Shown here piece after piece: positions 33,359 to 46,278 of a stretch of DNA of 64,000 bases. A program made the position numbers and the translations under genes. How positions within the stretch are numbered: the stretch's first letter is position 1; each line of letters opens with the position of its first letter. The notes under the pieces were generated by a model. It worked only from the letters and a program-made list of their open reading frames with translations, ran no database searches and was not told the DNA's origin. Source of the stretch: Pachyseris speciosa (Eukaryota > Cnidaria > Anthozoa > Scleractinia > Pachyseridae); contig JAEMWC010000004.1 in NCBI GenBank assembly GCA_016490735.1, forward strand, positions 1,050,001 to 1,114,000, in the 5' to 3' direction.

Positions 33359-36300
33359 ATGGCGGGGTGTTTCTTCTGGGTAATGGATTTGCTGTTTGTC
33401 TGTTTTGTCTGGGGAGCTTGGTTGCAACGCGGTATAACTGTTTATCAAGGTAAGGAATTACCTTTCGAGCTAGCTTAACTTAAAGAGCAAACGTCGCCAT
33501 TATACCTACAATATCCTTTTGACAAACGCCCCAACTAACGTGACTAGAAATCGGCAGGATTGCCGACAGGATGCTAAAATTTATCGGATGGCAAGGTTCT
33601 AGCTTTAGCTTCTATCGATTAGTTTGTTTTTATTTGTTTTGGTGAGAATCTCAAAGGAAGGATAAATCTGTTCTTAACTCGTTGCGTCTGCCACTTACGC
33701 GTCAATACTGGCAATGGCTCATTTATAATAGCAGGGCAAATTAAAACTGTTTCAAATCGTAAGTCGCACGAAGAGAAGAATATTAACATTTCTTATCACA
33801 AAACGCGGAATTTTCAATTCGGTAAAAAACGACGGAACGAGCCCTTGAAACAGAAAGTTTGTCAGCGCGGATACACATTAAAATATTGGGGTTTTTGGCT
33901 ACACCTGCATCCACCGTCCATTTTTTAGCTGTTACTACGTTTATAAAACCCAGCCGTCGTCGAACTTCACTGTAGATTGAAAGCTACATCTTACCCCTTA
34001 TCTCCTTATGCACCAGTCAGTGTTTAGCCCCAGGGGAGGGGAGCAGGGCATACCCAGGGGGATTTGACGTTTTACCTTATTTTAATGTCAAATACTCTGC
34101 CCAGGGGACAAGTGCAGGTGTCAAATACCCCTTCCATTGGGGTAAACAACCAAAAAACAACTCACCAGTTTTTTGGAATTCTTCGAGCCCATTCGCTTCC
34201 ACGCCCTTTCTTTTCTGTCTCTAGACGTCCCAACATCCACGAGTTTTTTCAAGCTGTTTAACATTCCGTTTCAACAACTACTAAATTGCAGAACGGTGGG
34301 CAATCCGACACTTAAACTCAATCCCAGGCTCTTCCGAGTAATTTTCGACCTCGAACCCAGGCTCTTCTGGGTAATTTTCATGATGGTGAACTAAGAGGCT
34401 CTTCTGCGACCATGTCAAACATCCCCACCCTTGGGATCCCGTGTCATGTCAAATTTCTTACTATTCCCCACCCACGGGAGAGGATATCAAGTCAAATCCC
34501 CTGGGTATGCCCTTCCTCCCCCCCCTCCCGGAGGGGGGGGGGGCTAAACATTGACAAGTGCATTAGTGCAACATTTCCCACCACGTAAATAGAAACAAAT
34601 TTCGGAAAGACGAACTAGCCGCGATATCCAGCAAAGAAGTCGTAAACGGAAGTTGCGTTACAGCATGACACTTATAGTTCACGGCTAAGATCACGAGATT
34701 TGAAAAACCATTGTAATCGGAGACGTTCAGAGAAGAAAAGAAGGTTTTGTGAGATCGAGAAAAGGAGAGACGTGTTAGAAAACTAGGAGGAGAATAAAAC
34801 AAGGATTTGTCGAGTACAAGTGGGTTGCGAGTTCGTGAGTTTAGAGTGTACCCCACAAGTTCGGTACATTTGTGGTGCCGGGACCAGGATCAAGGAATCG
34901 GCGGAGACAACGACAGAGGATTTGACAGATTTGGACTGACCGCGTGGCCGGAGCGGTAAAGCAAATTCATGGAAGACAAAGAGCAGCTTTCAGAAGCGAT
35001 GAAGCGCCTAGAAAGAAACATCGATGAGGAGGTTACGAAGTTAAAATACTACATGGAGCCGGCTGACGAGCTTATTGAAAATAACGATTACTTAGAGATG
35101 GAGATTGCCGTAAAACAAGGGACTCAAATAATTGATAAAATTTATACGGATCTCATTTCACAACTGGAAGGCATGAAGCTAGACTTTGGAACTTCGGCGC
35201 GAGATGTTCGACAGTGGAAGAAGGACAAAAAGAACGAGTTTTCTCGTTTTATACAGGAAAAGGACAAAATTTCCGAAATATTGCGAGGAGCGCGTGACAC
35301 GAGAACGACAACAACAAGAAAAAGAATTCTGGGAAGAGGGGTTCAGAGCCGAGCTGCGCGTGGCAGAGCAGAAGTTGGAAATGGAAACGGCCGCTAAAGC
35401 TACTCACGCAAAGCTACCCAAGTTAAAAATCACACCCTTCGAGGGCACTTCATCGGATTGGGTCTGATTTGAAAATATGTATGTTACGCAAGTCCACCGC
35501 CAACCAATTCCAGACGAAGAGAAATTTGGCTACTTGTTAGAGATGGTCACACCCAAGGTAAGAGAGAAAATTTCCAACCTTAAACCCGGTACATTGGGGT
35601 ACAAAACAGCATGGGAGAGACTACAAAGGGAATACGGGCAAACTAAGCTTGTTGTGAATGCCCACATGGACGAAATCATAAACTTGACTCCAGTAAAAGG
35701 GAACAGTTTCGAAAAAGTTAGAGAGTTGTATGAAAAGTTAAGCAAGAATTACGACGCCTTACACACCCTGGGGGAGGCTGACATGCTGAGGGGGTTCGTG
35801 ATGACGACGCTGAAGAAATTACCACAAGTTAAACCTGATCTTGTAAGAGTTGACGATAGCTGGGAGGAATGGAGCATGAAAGAATTGATCGAAAATCTGC
35901 AAAAATGGCTCGAAAGAAACAAGTCTGATGACTCGTCCACTGACACTGGGGAGTCGCGTAAAAGGGAACGGCACTGGTATACAAGGGGGAAAAAGGAGAC
36001 CAGCCGTGAACCTAGAGCCCCTTCTTGCCTTTACTGTTAAGGTGACCACTAGGGGGAAGCCTGTGGAGTTTTCGACACCTTAGAGAAAAGAAGAAATTTC
36101 TTTTATGAAAAGAGACTGTTACAACTGTGGACGTGAGGGTCATGGGGCGAGTTACTGCCGAGGTCGCCCTTGTTTCAAATGTAAGTCGAGACACCACTCA
36201 AGCCTATGTGACAGACATTTGGTAAACAGACCGAGTGACGGCACGGTGTTCACCGCATACAACCCTGGCTCAGAAGATTGATCGTTACCAGCCATCATTC

Positions 36301-39300
36301 CGCTGAAGATTCAAGGAATCACCTTGTGGGCTTACTTGGATACAGGCTCCGGTAGGAATTTCATATCAAGAGAAGCAATGGAGAAGCTGAATTTGTATCC
36401 TACGCGCCATGAGTCACGCCAAATCGTCACCATCAACGGTGTCCAGAAAAAGTCCATGCCCATATTTGAAGTGAGACTTGATTCTTTGGATGGTAGAGCG
36501 AGTGAGCAGGTAGAAATCACTGGGAGTAAGATGGCAGATTTCACAACCGTGAGGAGACCGACTGTTAGGGAGTTAAAGACAAGATACGAACACGCCCGGG
36601 ACAAACAATTTTACGCGACAGCAAATGAAGAGTATCCTATACACGTGATCTTGGGTGACAGCAATTACTGCAAAATAAGGACTCATCAAACATTCAAGGG
36701 ACGTCCTGAGGATCCAATAGTAGAGGGCACGACGTTTGGATGGGTCATACACGGAGGTGTGGAGTACGCAGACAACAAGTGTATGTACATCAAGGAGGCG
36801 AGCGACTACGAGAAGCTCTACAGCTTGGATGTGTTGGGAGTAGAGGACAGAAGAGAGGATGATCAGTCGGACGTGCTCAGCAGTTTCAAGGAGAGCGTCA
36901 CAAGGGGAGTAGACGGCCGGTACGAAGTGAGCGTGCCTTGGATTCCAGGTAGTTCCTTGTCTAGTACAAATGAACAGCCGAACAGGAGACGCCTAATCAG
37001 GGTTGAGAAGAAGTTGAGTGAAAACCCGAAGTTGAGGGAAGAGTACGAGAAAATCGTGCGAGAGCAGATAGAGGAAGGAATAGTGGAGGTTGCGCCCGAA
37101 ACGCCGACCGGAGAACGCACCTTCTACATGCCACACAAACCAGTCGTTAGGGAGAGCGCGAGTACGACCAAAGTGAGAATGGTGTTTGATGCTAGCGCGA
37201 AACCGCACCTAATGGCCAGTATAAACGAATGTATGTACACGGGTCTGCCACTTCAGCCCTTACTGTGGGACATCTTGATCAGAGCACGCATGTCCACCCA
37301 TCTTGTCCTGGCGGATATTCAGAAGGCGGTCTTGCAGATTGGCGCCAGAGGGGAAGATAGAGACGCATTCCGGTTCCTGTTTAACATAAATGGTAAAGAA
37401 CAACGCCTGAGGTTCACTAGAGTCCAATTTAGGGGAGAGTCAAGTCCATTTCTATTAGGTGCTATCCTCAACTATCATTACGATCAGCAAGGTGAAGAAT
37501 TTCAAGAAACCCTCCAAGCCTTAAGGGAGAACACATACGTGGACAATTTGATGAAGACCGGGGAAGAAAAGCAGGAACTGGAAAAATTCAAAAGCAAAGC
37601 AACCAGCATCCTGGAGAGTGCAAAGTTTCCCGTCCACAAATGGGAATCAGACGTTGTGGTCTTGGAAAGTGAAGATTCAACAAACCCTAGCAAGATTCTC
37701 GGGATAGCATGAGACACGAGGGATGACACGTTGGAGGTGCAAGTACCGGAGCCTCTTGATAACCAGCCGTTAACAAAGAGAGGAATACTAAGCCACCTAG
37801 CAAGTATTTACGAGCCACTAGGTATGATTTCGCCCACAACCGTGAAAGGGAAGCAGATCTACAGAAACTCATGCGACGAGAGAAAGGGATGGAACGTCGA
37901 CATTTCAGACCAGCTGAAGAGGGATTGGATCAAATGGTCTAGCCAACTGAAAACTGTGAGAGTTCCAAGAAGTGTAACAACAGGAGTTGGTCGAGTACGA
38001 GCTGTACCTCTTCACGTGTTTGCTGACGCCAGCAACATTGCATGCTCCGCAGTAACCATAGCCGTAGTCGAAGACGAGACAGGAGTGGTCAAAGGTCTGC
38101 TGACGTCAAAATCGAGAATCTCAAAACGAAACACGTTCCTAGCAAGACTAGAGTTGGTGAGCGGACAGATGGCGGCGAACATGGTCAGAAACCTACACAA
38201 CGCACTTAAACGATAGCCCATCGTTTCTACAACCGTGTGGATGGACAGATTGGTCGCTCTGTACTGGATCAGAAATCCGGGAAAACGTTGGAAGGTTTTC
38301 GTATCAAACCGAGTCAAGAAGATGGCAGAAATCACCGGCGAGACAGGGATCAGCTGGAAGTATTGTCCAACTGAGAAGAATTTGGCGGATCTAGGAAGCA
38401 GAGGAACTGGAATCCACAAGATGGATACAGGAGGGTGGTTTACAGGTCCTGAATGGCTATTACGCAAGAAGGAGTGGCCGGATCAGCCAGATTTCAAATG
38501 TACCAAGGACGTCAACGGTGAACACAAATCTATCAAGCAAGAAAACCTCTATGCTAAAGAACACAATCCCGATGAGTGGGAGGCACTATTAGAGAGAAAC
38601 AAGTATTGGAAAGTCTTGCGAGTAACGGCATGGGCACTGAGGTTCCTGAACAATTCCTTGGCGAGAAGACAGAGAGCGAGGAAACTAACGGGGCCGTTGA
38701 CAACGGAGGAGATGGTGAACGCAGATTCATTGGATCAAGAAGGTCCAAAGCAGTACCCTTCCAAATTTACAAGCACCTGGCTGGGAGCTAGTCAAGGACG
38801 ACATAAACATCCTGAGGTGTAGTGGAAGGATTTCCGGTTACTACCCTATATACATGGAAGGAGGACTGTTTGGCGAGAAATTTATCGCTCATACGCATGA
38901 GCAGATAATGCACCTTGGAGTTGCAAACACAATGGCAGGCATACGAAACGAATGGTGGATTCCAAGGCTGAGGTCCAAGGTCAAGAAAGCGATCAATCAA
39001 TGTAACACATGCAAGGTATTCAGCACGAAGCCCTATGGATCCGCAACAACAGCTGCCATGCCAAGTTTTCGGACGGACGACGGGCGGCTGTTTCAGATAA
39101 CTGGAGTAGATTTCGCTGGTCCACTTGACTACAAAATCACCAAGAAGGAGCGAGGAAAGTGCTACGTCTTGATCTTCACTTTTGCCACCTCAAAAGCGGT
39201 GCACCTGGAAGTAACGAAAATCACAGACGGCGGAAGAGTTCCAAAGAAAGCTGAACTCGTTCATTGCCAGAAAGACAAGACCTCGTCTCATCATTTCAGA

Positions 39301-42300
39301 CAACGCCTCAGTAATCAAGGCTACCGCAAGCTCAAAAAAGAAGATACGGAAGAGTGAGAGGCTACAGGACCACCTTGCGAGAGAAGACATCAGATGGCAA
39401 TTCAACCTTTCCAGATCCCATGGTGGGGTGGAATGTACGAGCGAGTTATCAAAGACGTAAAGAAGACTCTACTTCAACTTCAACTTCTACTTCAACTTCA
39501 ACTTTATTAACTATTTGACATAAGAAAAATACAAAATGGTCGCTTCCCGCAAATAGCATTGGCTAGTCTTTACAAGACATTACGCAGGACAACCCTAAGC
39601 TTCGAACAGCTCGAGACGGTGATAGTCACATAGAGAGCAAATGAACAACCGCCCTTTGACGTACCTCGAAAGCGACGGAGGAGAGGAACAAGTTTTGACC
39701 CCAAATGTGTTGATGTGGGGACAGAACGCACACGAGATAGGGGGAACAGAAGAAGACGGAGACGAAGCGAGCAAACTTCACAAGCGACAGAAGGGAGCCA
39801 AACAGCACGCACGGAAAAGATGGAAGCACGAATACATACACAGCTTGTTGGAAAGCCATAGAGTTAACAGAAAGACCACCCCAGTACCGGACATTGGAGA
39901 AATCGTGCTAGTGGTTGGCGATGAGAAGAACCGAGGGAAGTGGAAGAAAGGAAGAGTGATGCATCACGTTCGAGGGAGAGATGGAATCATCAGGGGAGTA
40001 ACTTTGCTGCACAAGGGCCATCACATTGAGAGACCACTAAGTTTGGTCTGCCCGCTGGAGATCAAAGGACCGGTCGCAACTGAGGACGTACTCTTGCAGC
40101 TGACGCCTAGGAGTCGCCAGCTAGAGAGTTCCCGGAGTACACCCCTTTTTTTTATAAGAATATATTTTATAAGAATATCGCAGCTGAAATTTGCGAGATT
40201 TTAAGAATATTTTAAGAATAAATCCGAGGCTGAAACTGTGAAGAGAATATAATTTCGTGCGTTGAAAATCTGTAAATACCATATAATGATATGTTTTTAC
40301 TTAACTTTTTACTTTAACTAGCTAGCAATAGCCAAATGTTTGATGATGAGCGGTACATGTAATGTATTTGTGCAGTACAAAATAGCAAACACTTAACTTG
40401 TAATGGGATACCCCAATACGTCCTATAATTAAGCTATAATTAAGAACATTACAGGAATATTTTCAGCCTAAAATCGACAGAAAAATAGGAATAGTCAGCC
40501 TGGGCCGGAAATATAAATATAAAAAAAAGAGTGTAGAAGACAAGCCGCTGAGACCGCTAAGGAGAAATACGACTAATCACCGCGAACGAGGACGATGACT
40601 GAACTCATTCTAGTTCAATTAGTCATTTTCAAGTTTGAACACTATTTCAGTGAAAATTAAGTGACACTTCTTAATTTACGGATGTTGCGTTACAGCATGA
40701 CACTTTTTGTTCGCGGCTAAGATCACGAGATTTGAAAACCCATTGTAATCGGAGACTTTCGGAGAAGAAAAGAAGGTTTTGCGAGATCGAGAAAAGGAGA
40801 GACGTGTTACAAAACTAGGAGGAGAATAAAACAAGGATTTGTCGAGTACAAGTGAGTTGCGAGTTCGTGAGTTTAGAGTGTACCCCACAAGTTCGGTACA
40901 GTCGGCGAGTGTCGGGGATACACTCGGAGATGTTAAAGCTTTGCCGACAGAGAAGAACAGCGCTTGCAGCATTCACATTTTCTCGGCAAGCAGCCAGGTC
41001 AGAAATGTTAGTTGCTTCTTATAAATACAGTATACAACACCAGCTTAGGTTATCAGAGGTCGGCCGCATATCCTTTCTTTCAGAATCATCCTTCTCATAT
41101 ATAATTAGTTTACGTTTTTCAACTGAATTCAGTGGCAAATATCACAGCGCACACATATAAATACGCAATCAATTTTCATGACAAACTTTCCGGCGAAAGA
41201 ACGAATTAATTTTGAATTTGGCAATATTCTTTTTATTTTCTTTTTCTGTCTCAGCTATGCATCCAGTTAGTGTACCTTTGGAGCTAGGAATTTGCTAAAT
41301 TTCTAAACTTATTCTTCGTCAGCTGTGGCACGAAGCTTGGAGGTTTTAATCTTTAAAATGTGAGCGGAATTTGAACAGTTAAGAACCACACTTATTGAGG
41401 TATATTACACGGATATTTTTTTACGTCCTCGTAATAGCTTCTAATTTTTAAAGTACTATCCCTCTTATAGGGGAATCCTTGTTTACATTATTTGCCTCAT
41501 TAGCATAAGCGATTCAGTTTCTGATCGAGCTACAAAAAAATCAGTTCTGAATATTGAAAAGTCATAGCACGATTAAATCTGCCAATGAATTTGAGCTCGA
41601 TGTATTGAATACTTTTTATGCGACGCCAGTTTAAAACCTCAAAATTTTACAAAGACTGTATGAGCTCATTAGCGCTTTTGCCACCCAGAGATTTTGCAGT
41701 TTTTGACGAACAATTTATCCTTGAATATTACACCCAAAGAGCTAGGAATTTCACCATTTACTAAGTTTCACTAACTCTTTAACTCTTTGGAGTCAATTCA
41801 GATCTAACATGTTGCCTTCTGTACGTAAAGTCGTATGCTAATGAGCCAAAATGTCAACAATGACGTCAGCATGAATCCCTCTATTTCACGCTGTGCGCCC
41901 CCTGTAAGGTCCTGTAATTAAGGCATTTGATGGACGCAGAATGTTTGGGGAAAAGAAAATTAAAGGCATCCTTGTCAGTTTTGTAACAGTGGCAAGCGGA
42001 GTGTCAAACCTATTTGTTTGGCAAGTTCCCAGTTGAAACGAAGTTCAAATTATTCTGTTCGCGTTTTCCTAATTTCGATGCCTATTTTACCAATTTATAA
42101 GAGACAAAATGTTAAGGAAGAAACACTGATTCATGCGGCTCAAGATTTAAATTTGAGTAAATTGCCACGAGCTGATACCTCAATAAATTCTGTAATTTGT
42201 AACAATTAGACCTCTTCAGTGCTTAGAACATTTGGCAGTCTAATTGTATTGGATTCAAGCGGTGTTCTTTGAACTGAAAGGAGGAGCCCAGGCGATGGGC

Positions 42301-45300
42301 AGGTAAAATATTTGGAACAAACTCAAATCTATTTTGCACAGGATTGCCGCCAAGTTTGTAGCATTTGTAGAAGCAGCTCAGTTAGCTTTCTAATCAATGA
42401 AGAATAAACCATCTTTGTTATTATGAATCCATGAGTTAAGGTGCTGAAGAGTAGAACAGTTTACCTACCGAGTTTAATGAAACAACTAGTAATATCACAA
42501 TTGTACCACTCAGCGCTCGATTTAAATTTTAGCAAACTGCAAAATTGGAAGACAAAGGTAGTAAGATTTCATACGTATTAATTATTTTGGTTCCTACATA
42601 GAGGACGGAAGAAAATAACAGAATTTTATCTGACAACCATTCTCACAGTAACAAAAGCGTTTATTTTCATTTTTTTTGTATGGAGTTTGCTGATTACATT
42701 TTTTGTGAAAAAGAAAAGAGATATTTATGAAAACAAAATTTTAAGGTTGAATGAGACAACTGGAACGAAACAAAATTAGCGCCGGACAACCTCAAAACAG
42801 ACAGTTCCGAAAAGTCACGACGGTTCACAGTTCGCCCAGTAGTCTCTGCCTATGCTTCATGTAAGCTTCGAGAAAATGACATGATAGCGGGCTCATAAGT
42901 CTTGAAAGCGGATTCCGCAGTGTTGTTGTCCCTCTTAGGTGGATGCCGACGAGTCAAGTTTCTTCACCCAGAGAAAGGATCTTACCTGAAAGGTCACGTG
43001 TTTAGAAACCTTACCATTGCATCACACACACCGTGCGAAGACCGATGTGTTATGGACAGCGAGTGCGTTTCAGTCAATGTCGGAGCATCAGTCAATGACA
43101 GAGTGGTGTGTGAGCTGAGTAATTCAGATCACTGTCAGGACCCACAGGATTTAAATCCCAGGCACGGCTGGACATACAGAGGCACAGAGGTATGGATATT
43201 GTCGGGACTGACTTCAACGGTGCTCCACTCTTCGCTAAGATAACATTTATTGGTTAGATCAATAAGTCGATTCCATTTGGCCGTGCGTGTATATTGACTC
43301 TGATACCGATAACAGACGGATGACGCTAAAAGTAAGAAAAGGGAAGTTCGCCAAAAACTGCAGGTGAGTAGCGTGACTGGATGTTCGTATCACGTGTGAC
43401 GTCCTCCGTGTGTTATCAGAGTACACGTGCTCTACCAAATTAATTCTACATTTTTATACATTGTACATTATACATTTTTACTTTCTTCGCCTCTTGAAGG
43501 ACATGAAGTCATGCGTTTGTCTACACTTTTATCCCCAGAGCATTCAAAACGCGAGTTTACACCTTCCATTGCATAATGTATGCTATCGTTACTCAACAGA
43601 ATCTTTGCTCCGTCTTCAAACCTTGCCTCAACAATGCCACATGTCTGATGGGATATACCGAGAAGAGATACCATTGTGAATGTACGCCCGGATATGAAGG
43701 AGAACACTGCGAGAAAGGTAAAGCAGTTAATTGTTCGGATTATACTTTTTGGGAATTTACTCCACACTGGTTACGAAAGAAACATTTGGGGTACTGAGTG
43801 TCTGAAAGGCGTGTAAGCACCGTAGCAACCCGAAATGTATTGTTTTGAGAGCTGTGAAAAGTGAAACAACTTTAAGTTTTTCTCCACTTCATGTCCAGGA
43901 GAGGAAACTGGGATTGTAAGATGAAAGGTATACTGACCCAGGCGAGATTTGAAGTTATGACCACTGGACTCAGTAGATCTAGAATCGTCTTGCGTCTCGG
44001 AATCAATCGGCGACTGGCTGTTAGGCCTGATTTTTCTATACTAGTGAGCCCGTAAGTCCAGTGGAAAAAGCGAGCGTTTCCTGGTAGTAGCTAGTAGAGA
44101 ACGCAAGAGCGATTATAATGTCATTAAAATAGTCCGTGGTTCTCTTTGTAGAGAAAATTGGGCATTTGTCTTCAAATCCTGGGATCTCTTGTAAACAAAT
44201 CCGGGACTCTGGAGAGTCCAGTGCAGACGGGGAGTACTGGATCGACCCTGGGAGAAACGGAAATCCCTTAAAAGTTTTCTGTGAAATGACAACTGATGGA
44301 GGTACTGAACCAAAATTTCTATATTCTTATTTCAAGTATTAGAAGTAAAAAGACACAGAAGTAAAGAAAAGGTTGTTTGTCCAGGTCTAGAACGATTTTC
44401 AGTTGTGAGTGTTAAAAGTAATTCTCGTATACGTTACTTTTTTCCCCATCAATCAGAAGATATTTAGTAGTTAGGAGACTAACTATGATCAGAAGTAAAA
44501 CCGATCGCGACTTACAGGAGCGCATTTTCCCGCGCTTTGCGCCGGCTACATGTAATTGCTTCGTAGTTCAAATTTCGAACATTTCTTGCGCAACTCAGTA
44601 AAAGCACTTGAATAACGGGAATGCAGGGCACAGTGACTCCATCGTTTTTTTGCAGTTTTCAAATGTCCGCTGCATGACTATCAATTGTGCCAAGTTTGAA
44701 AAAAATCTGGATAGTACACCATTTTCAAGGGAATTACCTTAAAGTTTTGCATGCTGGTTTGATTGGTCCTTATGTACAAAGCGAATCCGTGCAAAAAAAC
44801 TCTCCGTGGATTACTCCAGACTTGAAAAAAGGAATGCATGACCGAGACATAACGAAACTAAAAGCAATACGTTCAACATAATTTTGGCGGAGATCACACC
44901 TCATAGTAAACAAACTGACACTGAATATGACTAAGACCGAGTTTATGCTAATCGGCTCTCAGTAGACAAAAGCTTAGCACCCTAACTGTATCTCCCGCTC
45001 TGGCCATTAACGGTTCCCCCATAGCCCAAGTTTCAACTACTAAATCCTTGGGGTTCTTATTGATACAATAATAATAATTAGTAATTATTAATAGTAATAT
45101 TGCAATTTAGATTTTAACCTTTCTGCACCTGATGAATCTTACCGTGTTTGGAGCGGTTTTCAATTGAGTGTCGAACGTAATTATGATTTTTCTTTGGTTT
45201 TGCATTGCTTCGCTCTGTGATTGGTTCGCAAAACTCGCGCTACTTTTTCAACCAATGAGAAGCAAAGACAAAACCAATCGCAACTAGCACGCGCGCATTT

Positions 45301-46024
45301 TCCCGCGCTTTGTGTTGGTTGCATGTAATTACTTCGTATTTTGATTGGCTCACTGCCCTGTTTGTATCTACTTTGATTGGCTGGAGAAATTGCTTTGGGT
45401 TTGGTTTTACGACACTCAATTGAAACGCGCTCTAAATGAAGACTTACCGCTACCATTACCATTACCATTTCAGGAGGCTGGCTTCTGGTTGCAAACGTAA
45501 TATTTTCAGTGAGCAGTAATTATTCTTTCCTCAACTGGACCTCTGAGCAGACGTACCGTGAGATCAGCAACTATACCAGCAACCAAATGGGGATTAGTAG
45601 AGGCGCCATGAACAAGCTGAGGAAACACTTGTCTTTCTCTCAGATACGATTCCACTGCAGCAAACAGCAGGGACGTACATTCCACGTGACCACGGCCGCT
45701 AACAGCACTGGCGAAGCTGTAGTAGAGTACTTCAGTGGGCAGACAAATGCCTTGCCCGACTCCTGTGGGTCTTTTCAGAGAATGGACGACGATAACTCTC
45801 AGTTGTCTGTGTCATGTGATCAGTGGGGTTATGACGGATCTTACTACGTTGGGAAGTGGGGTCACCACTCAAAACAAGGAAGAGACAGGATGTACAATCA
45901 CGTAGCATTTGTTCAATTAAAATACGCCTGGGTTGTTGTTAATAGCGAATGGCTTTGCGATGACGGAGGAAACAACACCGTTACTACAAATTCCGGGGAT
46001 TTCTGGAAAATATATGTGCGCTGA
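33359..46024 (+). CDS. Gene B: secreted PAN-EGF-fibrinogen-like protein (skeletal organic matrix protein 5-like)
   Basis: Exons 33359-33449, 42939-43189, 43600-43717, 44152-44301 and 45474-46024 join in consistent phases (1,0,1,1) into 387 codons including the stop. Residues 1-21 are a signal peptide ([14 protein letters not shown]), about 31-114 a PAN/apple domain, 115-153 an EGF domain with six Cys, 154-203 the start of a fibrinogen-like module (S-C-K-Q-I ... E-Y-W-I-D-P ... [12 protein letters not shown]), and 204-386 its Cys-containing C-terminal part ending F-W-K-I-Y-V-R. The family is known from coral skeletal matrix, so a secreted adhesive or matrix role is likely but not shown. Exon 1 lies 9.5 kb upstream across a retrotransposon. 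Its phase and signal peptide fit, but it could belong to a lost paralogue. The ATG at 33359 is chosen over the upstream one at 33351, whose frame stops at once. Confidence 0.75.
34008..34567. mobile_element. MITE with TTTAGCCCC termini
   Basis: ATGCACCAGTCAGTGTTTAG at 34010 is mirrored near 34546-34567. Inside both ends lie a G- or C-run and GGGCATACCCAGGGGGATTT / AAATCCCCTGGGTATGCCC. It is non-coding and lies in intron 1 of gene B. Confidence 0.7.
34651..34868 (+). repeat. 5' LTR
   Basis: It is co-linear with 40683-40900 over 218 bp with about ten differences by eye. It ends ...AAGTTCGGTACA. The first two bases are AG where the other LTR has TG. Confidence 0.85.
34969..36280 (+). pseudogene. 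BEL/Pao gag region with zinc knuckles
   Basis: It starts at the ATG of 34969 with a charged coiled-coil-like N-terminus ([10 protein letters not shown]). The frame shifts near 35280, continues through L-K-I-T-P-F-E-G and W-E-R-L-Q-R-E-Y-G, typical of the BEL gag-like DUF1759 block, and reaches C-Y-N-C-G-R-E-G-H at 36117-36145, a zinc knuckle followed by C-F-K-C-K-S-R-H-H. Stops at 35465 (TGA), 36038 (TAA) and 36050 (TAG) and a frameshift near 36110 break it. Confidence 0.75.
36281..38216 (+). pseudogene. BEL/Pao protease, reverse transcriptase and RNase H region
   Basis: The longest open piece (36324-37712) begins with an aspartic protease motif ([10 protein letters not shown]) and runs into the reverse transcriptase: [18 protein letters not shown], and Y-V-D-N where most reverse transcriptases have Y-V-D-D. 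After a TGA at 37710-37712 the frame continues with the A17-peptidase-like block and an RNase H start (H-V-F-A-D-A-S) up to the TAG at 38214-38216. Confidence 0.8.
38217..40136 (+). pseudogene. BEL/Pao integrase region and C-terminal domain
   Basis: It continues the RNase H tail ([11 protein letters not shown]), then an H-x-x-x-H ... C-N-T-C zinc-binding N-terminus of integrase (38890-39015) and [10 protein letters not shown] (first catalytic Asp). W-W-G-G-M-Y-E-R-V near 39420 follows, and after a ~100-bp insertion M-N-N-R-P-L-T-Y and a DUF5641-like end (39641-40136). Frames change near 38790 and after 39250. Confidence 0.75.
39470..39575 (-). mobile_element. Short retroelement insertion in the integrase
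   Basis: The integrase reading (V-K-K-T-L) is broken by repeats of CTTCAACTTCTA followed by TTTATTAACTATTTGACATA. Reversed, this looks like the 3' end and GAAGTT microsatellite tail of a LINE or SINE. The integrase frame resumes at about 39578 (T-L-R-R-T-T-L). Confidence 0.5.
40683..40900 (+). repeat. 3' LTR
   Basis: It starts TGTTGCGTTACAGCATGACA and ends ...GTTCGGTACA, matching the 5' LTR in full length. Confidence 0.85.
40901..42938. other. Rest of gene B intron 1
   Basis: This is AT-rich sequence without a recognised exon or element. Short open frames (40852-41160, 42018-42209) show no motif. The 3' end provides the pyrimidine-rich acceptor TTGTTGTCCCTCTTAG before the PAN exon. Confidence 0.45.
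44687..45062 (+). mobile_element. CR1/L2-type LINE fragments with an internal deletion, gene B intron 3
   Basis: The first piece reads [16 protein letters not shown], the linker between endonuclease and reverse transcriptase. It joins without spacer to [13 protein letters not shown], a late reverse-transcriptase block, and T-K-S-L-G-V-L-I-D. The middle of the RT is missing. An ATA-rich stretch follows. Confidence 0.7.
45151..45433. mobile_element. MITE with CAATTGAGTGTCG termini
   Basis: GAGCGGTTTTCAATTGAGTG at 45151 is mirrored by CACTCAATTGAAACGCGCTC at 45414-45433. The body has inverted CCAATCA/TGATTGG motifs. It ends 40 bp before the last exon of gene B. Confidence 0.75.
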
Positions 46025-46278
46025 AGGAGAATACTACTGCTGTGACTGCCCACCGACCCTCGTTCCCAGGGTCTCTCCTCTTTCCGCCCAGTTGCTGCGC
46101 ACCGAGCTTTAAGTCCATCATGAAAGGGGACTATTGAGAGAAGGATGCTCAAATACTGAAATCAATCAGTTATAACGATTTTTTAACTTTTGATTGGTCA
46201 GATATCCTTTACACGCGAGTCGTGCTTACGACATCATCTTCTGAAGGCGAACGGACGTAAGAAAGGTGAACTTCAATG
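46025..46278. other. 3' flank of gene B
   Basis: Probable 3' untranslated sequence. AATAAA-type signals occur at 46295-46300 but overlap the neighbouring SINE tail, so a polyadenylation site is not assigned. Confidence 0.3.

Larger units (their letters stand above)
34651..40900 (+). mobile_element. BEL/Pao LTR retrotransposon, degenerate
   Basis: Two direct LTRs of 218 bp bound gag, protease, reverse transcriptase, RNase H and integrase segments in the BEL/Pao order. A primer-binding site of BEL style (TGGTGCCGGGACCAGG) follows the left LTR at 34873. The coding strand has at least seven in-frame stops or frame changes (35280, 35465, 36038, 36110, 37710, 38214, near 38790), so it is inactive. 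The element lies in intron 1 of gene B in the same orientation. No matching target duplication was found (ACGGA on the left, GTCGG on the right). Confidence 0.85.
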
